Assembly: GCA_965116055.1 (NCBI GenBank)
Contig: OZ220466.1
Span: 2,232,001 to 2,296,000 of the forward strand
Source: Bin55 sp965116055
Lineage (GTDB): Bacteria > Pseudomonadota > Gammaproteobacteria > Pseudomonadales > Azotimanducaceae
Reading direction: 5' to 3'
Length of the DNA stretch: 64,000 bases
Below the pieces are notes generated by a model. It did not search any database. It had not been told where the DNA came from and saw nothing but the letters and a program-made list of their open reading frames with translations. Shown one piece after another: positions 55,999 to 64,000 of the stretch. Positions within the stretch are counted from its first letter, which is position 1. Each line of letters starts with the position of its first letter. The translations under genes and the position numbers were made by a program.

Positions 55999-57093
55999 AT
56001 GCGTACTGTAAATCCCATTAACCGCGTCCAATTCGATTTCTTCGCACGCGACGAGCCAAAGCTTGAACTACATGAAGTCGAGCGCGACATGATTGTGGCA
56101 GCGCTCGGCGAGCGGCCACAACAATGGCAGGGATACCCGGAACCGGCCCGCATGGCCGAGATTCTGCAAACACAACCCAACGTACTGGACAGGATTGGTC
56201 CGCGACTTTTAAACACGATCATCGGTATCAAAGGATGTGGACCCGCAATCGAATTTCTCCTCAACCAAGGCGTGCCTTTCCGGATGGCTCAGGATGTCTA
56301 TAACCCAATGCATGAAGGCGCATGGTGCGACGCGGTCGATTCGCTCCGTGCCTTGTTCGAATCAGGCATCATTGATGCGACATGTGTATCGGTTGAAAAG
56401 CCGCATCTTGGGTGGCCAGCCAACATTTCTCTCATGTACTGGGCAGCATACCGCGGCTCAGTTGACATGGCGCAGCTGCTTATCGCTTATGGGGTAGGCA
56501 AACACCATGAGCTACCCATGAAAAGCAATGGCGAACGCGGCGTGACCTCGCTACAAGAAGCCGTATCGCCACCGAAACTTGGTACGAGAGAAGCTCACAT
56601 TGAAGTCGCCAAGTTGCTAATCAAAGACGGCGCCGTTTACGATATCTGTTCCGCCGCTGCTCTCAACGACACCGCTCGAATCAATGAAATTCTGACCGAA
56701 GATCCAGCAGCGTCTTCCCGCCCACGCGAATTCGATATGACCCCGCTGCACTGGGCGGCACGTGCAGGAAGTCAACATGTTGCCGAGTTATTACTACGGA
56801 GCGGGGCAGACCCAAACGCAATCAATCGCACCCATCGCACGCCGGTGCAACTTGCTGCGGAGATGGACTGTGCGGACATGATTAATTTATTAGCTGATGC
56901 GCAGGCAAACCTAAACACACAAGATAAGAAAGGTCGAACCCCATTACATCGTGCGACCTACGAAGGCAACGTATTGGCAGCGGAAACGTTGCTAGCACGC
57001 GGCGCCGATCCAAGGATGAAGAATAAAAACGGCAAAACAGCCTATCAGATTGCCCGGAAGGAAGCGAAAATCTTTAAACAGCGAGTAAAGTAG
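55999..57093 (+). CDS. Ankyrin-repeat protein inserted between holC and valS
   Basis: The 364-residue protein carries ankyrin repeats, best preserved at about 240-345: DMTPLHWAARAGSQHVAELL, NRTHRTPVQLAAEMDCADM, GRTPLHRATYEGNVLAAETL. The N-terminal 90 residues are unlike ankyrin. It starts 16 bp after holC, so it is co-transcribed. It parallels the ankyrin gene at 36015 in length and layout (for example SAAALNDTARINEILTEDP against SATFLGDIDSVRSMITSQ). Confidence 0.82.
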   Translation: MRTVNPINRVQFDFFARDEPKLELHEVERDMIVAALGERPQQWQGYPEPARMAEILQTQPNVLDRIGPRLLNTIIGIKGCGPAIEFLLNQGVPFRMAQDVYNPMHEGAWCDAVDSLRALFESGIIDATCVSVEKPHLGWPANISLMYWAAYRGSVDMAQLLIAYGVGKHHELPMKSNGERGVTSLQEAVSPPKLGTREAHIEVAKLLIKDGAVYDICSAAALNDTARINEILTEDPAASSRPREFDMTPLHWAARAGSQHVAELLLRSGADPNAINRTHRTPVQLAAEMDCADMINLLADAQANLNTQDKKGRTPLHRATYEGNVLAAETLLARGADPRMKNKNGKTAYQIARKEAKIFKQRVK

Positions 57094-57304
57094 TTACGAG
57101 ACAGATACTTCACACCCTTGGATTAGTTGTGGAAGCAAACGCGATGACGCGTTTCACCTCGTGATAGCCCACGCAGACCAAAGGGAATCAAAATCAAGCG
57201 AACATCTGTAACCTGATAGCCTTTCTTTATAGTTAAGAACGCGTAGAATTCGATCTACGGTTGACTTATCGCGTCAACGACAAATAACTCTACGCTTCGC
57301 TTTT

Positions 57305-57321
57305 AGCTCCCATAAGGAGCT
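57305..57321 (+). promoter_or_regulatory. Short hairpin in the valS leader
   Basis: AGCTCC-CATAA-GGAGCT folds into a 6-bp stem about 30 bp before the valS ATG; the GGAG half might mask a ribosome binding site. Nothing else is seen in 57094-57349 beyond a likely promoter. Confidence 0.3.
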
Positions 57322-57349
57322 CTGCAGGCTACGACTGGTTGCACGAAAC

Positions 57350-60136
57350 ATGAGCAAACAGCCGCAGCTGGATCCGCATTACGATCCAGGGCGCATCGAA
57401 CAAGACACCTATCGGCATTGGGAAACCAATGGCTATTTCGCGCCGCAAGGCAATGGCAAACCCTATGCCATAGCCATCCCTCCGCCCAATGTGACCGGGA
57501 CGCTGCATCTCGGGCACGCGTTTCAGCACACCATCATGGACTTGCTGATCCGGTTTCATCGCATGGATGGCCGGGAGACGCTATGGCAAACCGGCACTGA
57601 TCATGCCGGCATTGCGACTCAAATGGTCGTAACAGAACAGTTACGCACCAATGGTATGACTGCAACCACATTGGGTCGAGATGAATTTATCAAGCGCGTG
57701 TGGGCATGGCGCGCCCAAGCAGGCGGTACGATCACGCAACAAATGCGCCGAATCGGCTCCTCAGTCGATTGGAGCCGAGAGCGCTTCACCATGGACGAAG
57801 GCTTCAGCCATGCCGTCATTGAAGCGTTTGTGCGTCTCTACGAAGACGGTTTGATTTATCGCGGTAAACGTCTCGTAAACTGGGATCCATCCATGGAAAC
57901 CGCATTGTCGGATCTAGAGGTCGTCAACGAACATGAAGACGGGCTCTTGTGGTATCTGCGCTATCCGCTTGACCCGACAGTACGAACGAAAGACGGCAAG
58001 AACTATCTCGTTGTAGCGACGACACGCCCCGAAACAATGTTCGGTGACACAGCTGTTGCAGTCAACCCAAACGACGAGCGCTATCAGGATCTGATCGGAA
58101 AAACCGTCACACTGCCTATAGTCGGTCGCAAGCTGCCGGTTATTGCCGACGACTATGTCGATCATGAATTCGGCACGGGCTGCTTAAAGATCACCCCAGC
58201 GCACGACTTTAACGACTACGACATCGGCTCTCGACATGACCTTGAAGTCATCAATATTTTTACGAGTAAGGCATGCTTGAACGAAAACGTGCCGGCATTA
58301 TTTCGCGGGATGGATCGTTTTTCGGCGCGCAACGCCGTCATCGAAGAACTCACGACACTGGACCTACTCGACCGGCAAGAAAACTACAGCGTTCAAATTC
58401 CACGCGGCGAGAGATCCGGCGAAATCCTTGAGCCTTGGCTCACTGATCAGTGGTTCGTCGCCATTAAGGCTCTCGCCGACCCCGCGATCGCCGCGGTGGA
58501 GGATGGCCAGATCGATTTCGAACCGCAACGCTGGAAAAACGTGTACTTCAATTGGATGCGCGACATTAAAGACTGGTGTATTAGCCGGCAACTGTGGTGG
58601 GGGCATCAAATACCAGCCTGGTACGACGAGCATGGCAATATCTATGTTGGTCGAGATGAAGTTGAAGCGCGTCGTAAACACGACCTAAAGGCTTCGACGC
58701 CTTTAAGACGCGATCCTGATGTACTCGAAACCTGGTTTTCGAGTGCATTGTGGACCTTTGCGACGTTGGGTTGGCCGAACGAAACTAACGACTTAAGCAA
58801 GTTCCACCCAACCGATGTGCTCGTAACGGGACACGATATCATTTTTTTCTGGGTGGCGCGCATGATCATGATGACCCTGCGTTTCACAGGTAACGTGCCG
58901 TTTAGAAAGGTCTATGTGCACGGCCTTGTGCGCGACAAGCAAGGCCAAAAAATGACCAAGACCAAGGGCAATGGACTTGACCCGCTTGACGTGATTGACG
59001 GTATTGAGCTGGAATCGCTCGTCGCCAAACGTACCGCCAACCTCACTCAAACGAGTCTAATGGAGCGCATTGCGCGCGATACGACAAGAGATTTTCCAGA
59101 AGGTATTCCATCCTACGGAACCGATGCACTCCGCTTCACCTTTTGCGCTATTGCATCGCCCGGAAGCAGCTACAACTTCGATCTCCATCAAGTCGAAGGC
59201 TATCACTTTTTCTGCAATAAGTTGTGGAACGCCACGAAATTCGTATTCGCTCACCTAGATGGCGAGCCTCATCCGATTAATGCGCAGGATGGTCTCGCCG
59301 ACCGGTGGATCAAATCACGTCTTGCAGAAGTGATAAGAACATCTAGGCAGGCTATTGATGACTATCGATTCGATCGATTGGCGCAGCAACTCTATCGGTT
59401 TGCGTGGCACGAATACTGCGATTGGTACTTAGAACTGACTAAACCCATCCTGTTCGATGACGCGACAGAGTCGCACGCACGGGTTGCGGCGCAAACTACC
59501 CTAGTCACCGTGTTGGAGTCTTTAATGAGACTCCTGCACCCCTTGATGCCGTATATCACCGAGACGATCTGGCAACAACTTGCAAAAGTTCAAGGCGATG
59601 CTCGCGAGACCGTAATGCTCGCGGAGTATCCATATACGAAAGATTTTGAGCAAGACGAGCAGGCCGAGCAGGAGATTCACTGGCTACAGGAAGTAGTGAC
59701 AGCGGTTCGTACACTGCGAAACGCACGTCAAGTGCCACCGGGTCATCGAATCACTATTCAATTGACCGGGCACACGGAGATGGATCGTCGCTTCGCAGAG
59801 GCCACGAAGACCCCGCTGACCAGACTTGCCAAAATCCAAATGCTGGAGTTGCTAGACGATGGCCATACACCGGCCGGTTCGACCGTCGTTCTCGACAATT
59901 TACGTATCACGCTACCTTTTGAAAGTGATGCCGAACGTCAACAAGAGCGCGAGCGGCTAAACAAAGAAGTGATCCGCTTACAGGCCGAGCTCAACCGATC
60001 TCGGACTAAACTAGAAAATCCTAACTTCGTAGCGCGCGCGCCGGCCGATGTGGTCTCAAAAGAACGCGACCGTCGCGCAACCTTCGAGTCCCAATTGAAA
60101 GTCCTAGAAGACCAGCTAGGCGCGCTCGCTAACTAA
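57350..60136 (+). CDS. valS: Valyl-tRNA synthetase
   Basis: A 928-residue class I synthetase. The HIGH motif is PPPNVTGTLHLGHAF. The second signature appears as GQKMTKTKGNGLDPLDVIDG, a KMTKT variant of the usual KMSKS. The large editing domain lies at about 180-380, and the C-terminal coiled coil RLNKEVIRLQAELNRSRTKL is typical of ValS. It sits after holC and the inserted ankyrin gene, which keeps the holC-valS order. Confidence 0.93.
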   Translation: MSKQPQLDPHYDPGRIEQDTYRHWETNGYFAPQGNGKPYAIAIPPPNVTGTLHLGHAFQHTIMDLLIRFHRMDGRETLWQTGTDHAGIATQMVVTEQLRTNGMTATTLGRDEFIKRVWAWRAQAGGTITQQMRRIGSSVDWSRERFTMDEGFSHAVIEAFVRLYEDGLIYRGKRLVNWDPSMETALSDLEVVNEHEDGLLWYLRYPLDPTVRTKDGKNYLVVATTRPETMFGDTAVAVNPNDERYQDLIGKTVTLPIVGRKLPVIADDYVDHEFGTGCLKITPAHDFNDYDIGSRHDLEVINIFTSKACLNENVPALFRGMDRFSARNAVIEELTTLDLLDRQENYSVQIPRGERSGEILEPWLTDQWFVAIKALADPAIAAVEDGQIDFEPQRWKNVYFNWMRDIKDWCISRQLWWGHQIPAWYDEHGNIYVGRDEVEARRKHDLKASTPLRRDPDVLETWFSSALWTFATLGWPNETNDLSKFHPTDVLVTGHDIIFFWVARMIMMTLRFTGNVPFRKVYVHGLVRDKQGQKMTKTKGNGLDPLDVIDGIELESLVAKRTANLTQTSLMERIARDTTRDFPEGIPSYGTDALRFTFCAIASPGSSYNFDLHQVEGYHFFCNKLWNATKFVFAHLDGEPHPINAQDGLADRWIKSRLAEVIRTSRQAIDDYRFDRLAQQLYRFAWHEYCDWYLELTKPILFDDATESHARVAAQTTLVTVLESLMRLLHPLMPYITETIWQQLAKVQGDARETVMLAEYPYTKDFEQDEQAEQEIHWLQEVVTAVRTLRNARQVPPGHRITIQLTGHTEMDRRFAEATKTPLTRLAKIQMLELLDDGHTPAGSTVVLDNLRITLPFESDAERQQERERLNKEVIRLQAELNRSRTKLENPNFVARAPADVVSKERDRRATFESQLKVLEDQLGALAN

Positions 60137-60163
60137 ACGCAAGCGCAACAATGGATTAGCGGC

Positions 60164-61135
60164 TTACTTTATACGCAGCGCAATCTTCCCGATCGTTCGA
60201 TCGGTTCTGAGTAACTCGTGGGCTGTTTGGGCGTCTTCAATCGGCAATGTGTGGTCAACCAAGGCGTGCACCTCGTCCGCTTCAATAGCCGGCCATACCT
60301 TATCTACTAATTCACTCGTGACTTTCGATTTTGCTTCGATTGATCGAGCTCGAAGTGTGGATCCGATCACGCGCTGACGTTTCAACATGAGTCGGTTTAA
60401 CGGTACAGACGCTTCGGCTCCGCCCATTAACCCAATGACGACTAGGCGCCCATCAATCGCTAGACACTGTAGGTTCGATTGAAGATAGGAACCTCCGACA
60501 GGATCCAGAATGACATCAACGCCTTTATTTCCCGTCCATTCGAGGGCACGCTCCGCAAAATCGTCAGATCGCCGATTGCACCCTAAGGTCGCTCCGAGTT
60601 TCAGACACGCTCGAACTTTAGCATCGAAGCCCACGGTCACCATACAAGGATTGCCGAATAAACGACACAATTGGATTGCCGCCGTTCCCACCCCGCTCGC
60701 GCCCGAGTGAATGAGGACGCTCTCGCCAAATTGGGCGTTGGCTTCCAAATAGACATTTAAGTAAGCAGTTGCGAATACCTCAGGTAGCGCTGCCGCCTCT
60801 ACCATGCTTAAACGCGTCGGTTTCGGCATCACTTGACCGGCAGGTACGTTAACGTACTCGGCGTATCCGCCACCAGCTAGTAACGCACAAACTTCGTCGC
60901 CCACTTCGAACGACCCAACTTCATCGCCGATTTCAGCAACGACGCCGCTGCATTCAAGACCTAGGATGTTTGAAGCGCCCGGGGGCGGTGGATATCTACC
61001 CTCGGCCTGCGCTAAATCGGCGCGATTAATGGCAGTCGCGTGTACCTCAATGCGAACCTCGCCGTAACCTGGCGATGGAATATCGGTGATCGTTCGCCAC
61101 GCCAACTGACCGTTCTCAATGTTTATAGCTCGCAT
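60164..61135 (-). CDS. NADPH:quinone oxidoreductase (PIG3/QorA-like MDR)
   Basis: A zinc-free MDR protein. I chose the ATG at 61135 (MRAINIENGQLAWR), 323 residues, since upstream codons overlap hisF and do not resemble the family. Motifs are INRADLAQAEGRYPPPPGAS, GLECSGVVAE and IHSGASGVGTAAIQLCRLFG. PIG3-type enzymes reduce quinones or 2-enoyl compounds. It follows hisF by 7 bp. Confidence 0.85.
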   Translation of the reverse strand: MRAINIENGQLAWRTITDIPSPGYGEVRIEVHATAINRADLAQAEGRYPPPPGASNILGLECSGVVAEIGDEVGSFEVGDEVCALLAGGGYAEYVNVPAGQVMPKPTRLSMVEAAALPEVFATAYLNVYLEANAQFGESVLIHSGASGVGTAAIQLCRLFGNPCMVTVGFDAKVRACLKLGATLGCNRRSDDFAERALEWTGNKGVDVILDPVGGSYLQSNLQCLAIDGRLVVIGLMGGAEASVPLNRLMLKRQRVIGSTLRARSIEAKSKVTSELVDKVWPAIEADEVHALVDHTLPIEDAQTAHELLRTDRTIGKIALRIK

Positions 61136-61142
61136 GACACCA

Positions 61143-61931
61143 CTACCACGACCTTCGAACTTTGATACCTTCATTGTGTAGGTAGTCTTTCAATTCGCTG
61201 ACTCGGTACGTCCCGTAATGGACCATCGAGGCAACCAGCGCAGCATCCGCTTTACCCTCGGTAAGCACATTGACCAAGTGTTTGGGTTGTCCTGCCCCGC
61301 CCGACGCGATCACGGGAATGCGCACCGCTTCACTCAGCATACGCGTGAGTTTAAGTTCGTAACCATCAAGCGTGCCATCGGCATCAATTGAATTCACGAC
61401 CAGCTCCCCCGCTCCCAACGATTCGCCTTTCAACGCCCATGCCAGGGCATCCAGGTTTGTTTTCGTGCGCCCGCCGTGGATCACAATTTCATATCCGCAG
61501 GGCTGATCGACATTGGCTTCGACACGCTTGATATCCATTGACAAAACAACATTTTGCCCACCGATGGCCTCAGCGCACTCGGCAATCAGCGCGGGACGTT
61601 CAACTGCAGCCGTATTGACATTGATCTTTTCCGCGCCCGCCAGCCTAAGATCGGTCGCATCGCAGACATTACGCACGCCGCCGCCAACTGACAAGGGGAT
61701 GAAAACCTCTTGCGCGACTCTCTCGACGACGTCAAGCATGATATTGCGGCGGTCGCTTGAGGCCGTAATGTCATAAAACACCAGCTCGTCTAACCCGTCA
61801 AGGTAGTACTCGCGCGCTTTTTCGACCGGGTCGCCGATATCTTTAGTATCGACAAACTTAATGCTCTTGGCCAACTTGCCGTTCCGTACGTCAAGACAGG
61901 CGATCACTCGTTTGCTAAGCAACGCCGCCAT
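61143..61931 (-). CDS. hisF: Imidazole glycerol phosphate synthase cyclase subunit HisF
   Basis: A 262-residue (beta/alpha)8 barrel that with HisH makes imidazole glycerol phosphate and AICAR in histidine synthesis. Motifs are KRVIACLDVRNGKLAKS (catalytic D11-like), FIPLSVGGGVRN, LSMDIKRVEA and VNSIDADGTLDGYEL, IPVIASGGAG. I chose the ATG at 61931, overlapping hisH by 17 bp. The sequence resembles a divergent branch (LAKSIKFVDTKDIGDPVEKA). No other his genes are in view. Confidence 0.88.
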   Translation of the reverse strand: MAALLSKRVIACLDVRNGKLAKSIKFVDTKDIGDPVEKAREYYLDGLDELVFYDITASSDRRNIMLDVVERVAQEVFIPLSVGGGVRNVCDATDLRLAGAEKINVNTAAVERPALIAECAEAIGGQNVVLSMDIKRVEANVDQPCGYEIVIHGGRTKTNLDALAWALKGESLGAGELVVNSIDADGTLDGYELKLTRMLSEAVRIPVIASGGAGQPKHLVNVLTEGKADAALVASMVHYGTYRVSELKDYLHNEGIKVRRSW

Positions 61932-62535
61932 CCCATTTTCCAAAGTTGCGGATCAACTCCAATCCAACGCGGCCACTTTTCTCGGGATGAAACTGGGTGC
62001 CAAAGAAATTCCTACGTCCCAATGCGCAACAAAACGATGTTTCGTACACTGCTTGAGCATGCACCATGCGTTCATGTTCAGGGTCCGGGTAGTAAGCATG
62101 AACGAAATAGAACTCATCGCCCGGACGCACATGTGCCAATAGTGGATGCGGTTTTACAACCTGGACCTCGTTCCATCCCATATGAGGTATTTTGAGTCGC
62201 CGGTCTTGCATCTTGAAACGTCGAACTTGCCCAGGTATCAATCCCAACGTTTCAGTGTTACCCTCATCGGAACGATTCAAGGAAATCTGCAGGCCGATGC
62301 AAATACCAAGAATGGGGGTACCCGCTGCGTAAGCATCAAGCAAAGCTTCATCAATACCGCGAATCTGGATGCTTCGCATCGCCGCAGCTGCAATACCTAC
62401 ACCAGGAAAAATGATCCGTTCGGCTTGGCGAATGCGCGTCGCATCGTCAGTAATGGCAGCTTTCACACCTACTTCCGCACACGCTCGCTGTACACTGCGC
62501 AAGTTGCCGGCGTCGTAATCGACTATAACAGTCAT
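61915..62535 (-). CDS. hisH: Imidazole glycerol phosphate synthase glutaminase subunit HisH
   Basis: A 206-residue class I glutamine amidotransferase supplying ammonia to HisF. The nucleophile Cys is in ILGICIGLQISLN, and the catalytic His-Glu in FFGTQFHPEKSG. The N terminus VIVDYDAGNLRSVQRA is the usual one. hisH-hisF overlap indicates co-translation. It is divergent from hemH across about 60 bp. Confidence 0.9.
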   Translation of the reverse strand: MTVIVDYDAGNLRSVQRACAEVGVKAAITDDATRIRQAERIIFPGVGIAAAAMRSIQIRGIDEALLDAYAAGTPILGICIGLQISLNRSDEGNTETLGLIPGQVRRFKMQDRRLKIPHMGWNEVQVVKPHPLLAHVRPGDEFYFVHAYYPDPEHERMVHAQAVYETSFCCALGRRNFFGTQFHPEKSGRVGLELIRNFGKWDGGVA

Positions 62536-62597
62536 AGCTCGTTGAGTTTTAAACTAAGATCACCCGGCATTACGCCTAGTTTGAGAGGAAACTGACC

Positions 62598-63614
62598 TTG
62601 CGTAGACGCGGGATTTTAATAACCAATCTAGGGTCTCCGGCCAATCCTTCAACCTCGGCCGTCAAGGCTTATCTCAGTGAATTTCTTACAGATCCTCACG
62701 TGATTACGTTATCGAATCCGTGGCGTTACCTGTTGGCAAAAACGATCACGCAAACCCGTGCGAAGACTTCGGCGGCGGCCTATCGCAAAATCTGGGACTC
62801 AAAAGATGGACCACTTATTTACCATTGCAAAGCCCTAGCCAGCCGAGTACGTCAGGCGACGGAACTCCCCGTAGCGGTCGCGATGCGCTACGGCAAACCG
62901 AGCCTTTCCACTGCACACGATGAGCTACTCGCTGCAGGCTGCAGCGAGATTCTCGCGATCTTAGGGTATCCCCACTATGCGAACAGCACGTTCAAGAGTA
63001 CCGTCGAACGCCTCAAGTCAGTCTTTGCCGGCACCAAGGTCGCCATCGTCAGACCGTATTACGACGATCCGGATTTCATTGAGGCTCACGCGCAGCTACT
63101 TCGAAGGCATCTACCTAGCGAGGCGGAACACCTCCTATTCAGTTTCCACGGCCTACCGGAACAGCATATCCGCCAAGCTGACCCATCACGATCGCATTGC
63201 TTACATAGCGATGACTGCTGCTCGGTGCCCGATGCCGCACATGCGACTTGCTATCGTTTTCAGTGTATCAAAACTGCCGAGTTGCTGAGCGAACGCGTCT
63301 CGGTGCCTACCTCGGTAGCCTTTCAATCCCGTTTAGGTCGCGCTCATTGGCTACAGCCCTATACGGTAAACCACGTGCAATCACTTGCTCGAAAAGGTAT
63401 TCGCCACCTCGCCATTGCAGCGCCTGCATTTGTTGCAGACAATCTTGAGACTCTTTACGAGCTCGAGCATGAAGTTAAAGCCGAGTTTCTTGCTGCAGGC
63501 GGCGAACGACTGGATCTCATACCGTGCCTAAACGAATCCGAAGCGTGGGTTTCTCTCGTCGCTCGTTGGTGCGGCAAGGACTTGTCATGTCACGCAACCC
63601 TGGACGACTTCTAG
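62598..63614 (+). CDS. hemH: Ferrochelatase
   Basis: The enzyme inserts Fe(II) into protoporphyrin IX, the last step of haem b synthesis. 338 residues. Motifs are GILITNLGSPANPSTSAVKA, YGKPSL, the active-site SFHGLPEQHIRQAD and AFVADNLETLYEL with the catalytic acidic residue. It starts at a TTG preceded by GAGAGGA. Cysteines in CLHSDDCCSVPDAAHATC are unusual in number. The stop TAG is part of the CTAG at which the next IS begins. Confidence 0.88.
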   Translation: MRRRGILITNLGSPANPSTSAVKAYLSEFLTDPHVITLSNPWRYLLAKTITQTRAKTSAAAYRKIWDSKDGPLIYHCKALASRVRQATELPVAVAMRYGKPSLSTAHDELLAAGCSEILAILGYPHYANSTFKSTVERLKSVFAGTKVAIVRPYYDDPDFIEAHAQLLRRHLPSEAEHLLFSFHGLPEQHIRQADPSRSHCLHSDDCCSVPDAAHATCYRFQCIKTAELLSERVSVPTSVAFQSRLGRAHWLQPYTVNHVQSLARKGIRHLAIAAPAFVADNLETLYELEHEVKAEFLAAGGERLDLIPCLNESEAWVSLVARWCGKDLSCHATLDDF

Positions 63615-64000
63615 GAGCCTGCGCTGTAAGAAAGCATGCGACTTGGTGAATCGTCCGGAGTCGCAGACATGCGACATCTTTGTGCGAGCATCGTCAGGCT
63701 TCAGGCCAGGGCATGGTGATCCGGCGCCTCAAAGCAGCCTGAATCGGCCTTGGACCCTAAAATCAGCCCTTGATGAGCCCCATAGTCGACGCATCCAGGT
63801 CAATCCCGGTCATGTGGCTGCAAGACATCCACGCATCCGCTTGATATTCAACGCCAGGCACACCAAGTCCCACTCGCCGCGCACGTTGTCAAGCCCACGC
63901 AGGCTGAACCGTCGAAATCCTAGTGCTTGCTTGATCCATCCGATCGGCGCCTCGACAAGCCATTTACGCTCAGCATATTGCGCACGGCCAGCCTTGGTCG
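63615..64000. mobile_element. IS1182-family element, left end (continues past the window)
   Basis: The element starts right after CTAG at 63611-63614 with GAGCCTGCGCTGTAAGAAAG, the same terminal repeat as at 17058. It runs off the right edge. The interior contains the C terminus of a transposase on the minus strand. Unlike the 17058 copy, the visible part is undamaged. Confidence 0.85.
63810..64000 (-). CDS. IS1182-family transposase, C-terminal part
   Basis: The visible 63 codons run in an open frame from the right edge to a TGA at 63810. They read KAGRAQYAERKWLVEAPIGW, then IKQALGFRRFSLRGLDNVRG and EWDLVCLALNIKRM, the conserved end of IS1182-type DDE transposases with the Glu (KWLVEAP) in its expected place. 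The rest lies beyond the window. Confidence 0.85.
   Translation of the reverse strand, partial: TKAGRAQYAERKWLVEAPIGWIKQALGFRRFSLRGLDNVRGEWDLVCLALNIKRMRGCLAAT

Noticed and set aside
57094..57349. T-box-like leader for valS.
   Set aside because: Only a short hairpin is present; T-boxes belong to Gram-positive bacteria and no specifier loop or T-box sequence is seen.
1..64000. CRISPR arrays, integron attC sites, prophage modules and rRNA genes.
   Set aside because: No spaced direct repeats, no attC-like pairs, no phage structural genes and no rRNA-like sequence were seen.

Overview
This window looks like part of a moderate-GC gammaproteobacterial chromosome. The signs are gene order and gene content: holD-rimI, lptF/lptG divergent from holC-valS, a gammaproteobacterial-type cysI with DUF934, sohB, a type I aroG-like DAHP synthase and ferrochelatase. 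Numerous Fe(II)/2-oxoglutarate dioxygenases, CoA-transferase/enoyl-CoA hydratase/Baeyer-Villiger-type enzymes, TonB receptor, sulfotransferase, two ankyrin proteins, decayed insertion sequences and two restriction-modification loci suggest a marine, possibly host-associated (for example invertebrate-associated) lineage. That lifestyle is an inference.

Layout. 1-7 kb: TPR-sulfotransferase, holD-rimI, DAHP synthase, Zn-alcohol dehydrogenase, CaiB/BaiF CoA-transferase. 7-10.6 kb: a decayed stretch, then a PaeR7I/XhoI-like type II R-M system with an intact methyltransferase gene and an endonuclease gene interrupted by one in-frame TAG, plus a small upstream ORF. 10.7-17 kb: a large TonB-dependent receptor, pterin dehydratase, and a sodium:solute symporter whose DUF4212 partner is fused to an MsrQ-like haem membrane domain. 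17-19.2 kb: a deleted IS1182-family element with CTAG-flanked ends, a frameshifted DUF2335 gene with two small ORFs, and a further IS end. 19.2-31 kb: an SDR-PhyH-PhyH operon divergent from sulfite reductase-DUF934, a cation/proton antiporter, an IS5 fragment, AcuI-type reductase, SohB, a ferredoxin-SDR operon. 31-37 kb: coaE-PHP, a coxIII-copA-copZ operon, ankyrin protein, IS5 fragment.

37.8-43 kb: a single-chain type ISP restriction enzyme (Mrr nuclease, helicase, N6-adenine methylase, target recognition). It is split at a run of twelve G residues; losing one G restores a 1,689-residue protein, so this looks like a phase-variable defence locus, present here in the OFF state. 43-50.5 kb: further 2OG dioxygenases, a GH32-like/monooxygenase/enoyl-CoA hydratase operon, VOC protein, tRNA-Ala(GGC). 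50.5-63.6 kb: core genes gltX, lptG, lptF, holC, valS, hisF, hisH, hemH. An ankyrin gene sits between holC and valS, and pepA is missing from its usual place. A second IS1182-family element begins exactly at the hemH stop codon and runs off the right edge.

The strongest candidates for something new are the poly-G switched type ISP enzyme, the MsrQ-DUF4212 fusion, the single-codon-inactivated PaeR7I-like nuclease, and the GH32-like protein lacking the usual catalytic acid/base.
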